Below, one piece after another: positions 4,924 to 5,827 of a stretch of DNA of 5,827 nt. The position numbers and the translations under genes are program-made. Numbering within the stretch: position 1 is the stretch's first letter; each line of letters opens with the position of its first letter. This stretch comes from an uncultured Thalassospira sp. (GTDB lineage Bacteria; Pseudomonadota; Alphaproteobacteria; Rhodospirillales_A; Thalassospiraceae): the NCBI GenBank assembly GCA_946885765.1, contig CAMPHD010000220.1, positions 1-5,827 of the forward strand, given 5' to 3'. The notes beneath the pieces are model-generated. The model did no database searches, had not been told where the DNA came from, and worked only from the letters and a program-made list of their open reading frames with translations.

Positions 4924-5827
4924 ATGTCGTCTAAGACTTCGAACGCTGAAGAGAAAAAGAACTCTTCTGAAACCGCAGACGGACCTCTTCTCGATACATA
5001 TAAGGCGGCCATCAAGAAGCTCATTGCCAAGGGCAAGGAGAAGGGCCACATCTCGGTCGATGAATTGAATGCTGCCTTGCCGTCGGAGCATTTTTCATCC
5101 GAGCAGATCGAAGACGTGATGAGCAATCTCAACGAGATGGGCATCAATGTTATCGATGGCGAGGATGGTGACGACTCGGACGACGATGACGAGAAAGACT
5201 CGGATCCGAGCGGCAATATCTCCGAAGATGATGTTGGCCGTACCGATGACCCGGTACGTATGTATCTGCGTGAAATGGGCAGCGTCGAGCTGCTGTCGCG
5301 CGAGGGCGAAATCGCCATTGCCAAGCGTATTGAGGCTGGCCGTGACATGATGATTGGCGGGATTTGCGAATCCCCGCTGACCATTCGTGCGATCGTCAAC
5401 TGGCATGATCAGCTTCAGGCCGGCAATCTTCTGCTTCGTGACGTGATTGATCTGGAAACCACCTATGGCGGTGGTCCGGATGCCGAAATCGCCGCTGAAG
5501 AAGGCGAAGAGGCCGAGGAGACCGAAGGCGACGACTTCGAAGCTGAGCATGTCGAAAGCGATGCCGACGAGGACGAAGAAGAAGCCGAAACCGAAACGCC
5601 TGCACCGACCGGTGCTCCTGACGACGACAAGGAGGAAGATGACGAGGACGAAGAGTCTGACGAATCTTCCGAAGGCGAAGCGCGCGAGGGTGATGACGAC
5701 GAGGACGATGACGAGAACGAGCAGGTCAACGTTTCTCTTTCCAAAATGGAAGAGGAACTGACCGAGCAGGTTCTTGAGAAGTTCGAGCTGATCGCCAAAA
5801 CCTATGAAAAATTGCACAAGGCACAGG
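4924..5827 (+). CDS. rpoD: RNA polymerase primary sigma factor RpoD, N-terminal part (runs off right edge)
   Basis: This is the housekeeping sigma-70 factor, which directs RNA polymerase to most promoters. The 301 visible codons cover sigma region 1.1 (about 20-80: LLDTYKAAIKKLIAKGKEKG, SVDELNAALP, EDVMSNLNEMGINVID), an acidic link (79-95), then region 1.2 (about 107-140: RTDDPVRMYLREMGSVELLSREGEIAIAKRIEAG in outline), nearly identical to other RpoD proteins. The first part of the non-conserved region follows, containing an extreme Asp/Glu tract (185-267), before MEEELTEQVLEKFELIAKTY. The DNA-binding regions 2-4 lie outside the window. The start is secure: a TAG stop lies immediately before the ATG in frame, and GGGGA sits four bases upstream of it. 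The gap to dnaG is 117 bases and contains two small hairpins and no strong promoter, so expression probably comes from upstream or within dnaG. Confidence 0.98.
   Translation, partial: MSSKTSNAEEKKNSSETADGPLLDTYKAAIKKLIAKGKEKGHISVDELNAALPSEHFSSEQIEDVMSNLNEMGINVIDGEDGDDSDDDDEKDSDPSGNISEDDVGRTDDPVRMYLREMGSVELLSREGEIAIAKRIEAGRDMMIGGICESPLTIRAIVNWHDQLQAGNLLLRDVIDLETTYGGGPDAEIAAEEGEEAEETEGDDFEAEHVESDADEDEEEAETETPAPTGAPDDDKEEDDEDEESDESSEGEAREGDDDEDDDENEQVNVSLSKMEEELTEQVLEKFELIAKTYEKLHKAQ
5476..5724 (+). other. Low-complexity acidic tract within rpoD
   Basis: This stretch encodes RpoD residues 185-267. By hand count about 48 of 83 residues are Asp or Glu, with only one Lys and one Arg. The DNA is correspondingly rich in GAC, GAT, GAA and GAG codons, which produces long Ser-rich or Phe/Val-rich open frames on the opposite strand that should not be annotated. 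E. coli sigma-70 also has an acidic stretch in this non-conserved region, but a shorter one. Confidence 0.85.

Noticed and set aside
4428..5399. Open frame of 323 codons on the minus strand across the dnaG-rpoD junction
   Set aside because: It is Ser-rich low-complexity sequence antisense to two certain genes, caused by their GA-rich codons.
5095..5817. Minus-strand open frames (240 and 111 codons) opposite rpoD
   Set aside because: Phe/Val/Leu-rich or poly-Ser translations of the acidic-tract DNA; the first resembles a membrane protein only because GAC/GAA codons reverse to Val/Phe codons.

Overview
The window looks like ordinary chromosomal housekeeping DNA from an alphaproteobacterium, at a guess a Rhodospirillales member such as Thalassospira. 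The basis is the character of the CarA, CarB, DnaG and RpoD sequences and the moderately GC-rich composition. The genus is an inference that the sequence alone cannot confirm. I see no mobile element, CRISPR array, tRNA/rRNA or obviously transferred gene.

Layout. Positions 1-688 (minus strand) hold the N-terminal 229 codons of carB, which runs off the left edge. Positions 779-1945 (minus) hold complete carA. Together they form a carA-carB operon read right to left that makes carbamoyl phosphate for pyrimidine and arginine synthesis. Positions 1946-2310 are a divergent control region of about 365 bases. It holds a good carA promoter candidate (perfect TTGACA, 17-base spacer), an A/T-rich stretch, hairpins and an 18-codon mini-ORF in what would be a roughly 200-base carA leader, plus a weaker promoter candidate facing the other way.

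Rightward genes. Positions 2311-2766 encode a GatB/YqeY-domain protein, followed by a hairpin resembling a terminator (2792-2820). dnaG (primase) lies at 2911-4806. rpoD (primary sigma factor) starts at 4924 and runs off the right edge after 301 codons. This is a variant of the bacterial 'macromolecular synthesis' cluster (rpsU-dnaG-rpoD in E. coli) in which a yqeY-type gene occupies the position upstream of dnaG. It links primer synthesis for replication with the housekeeping sigma factor.

The points that merit a second look are modest: the structured carA leader with its mini-ORF, an 11-base inverted repeat flanking the carA promoter, a very acidic tract in RpoD, a Glu in the CarB glycine-rich loop where Ser/Thr is usual, and possible rpoD promoter and hairpin signals in and after dnaG. 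I found no convincing previously undescribed system here.
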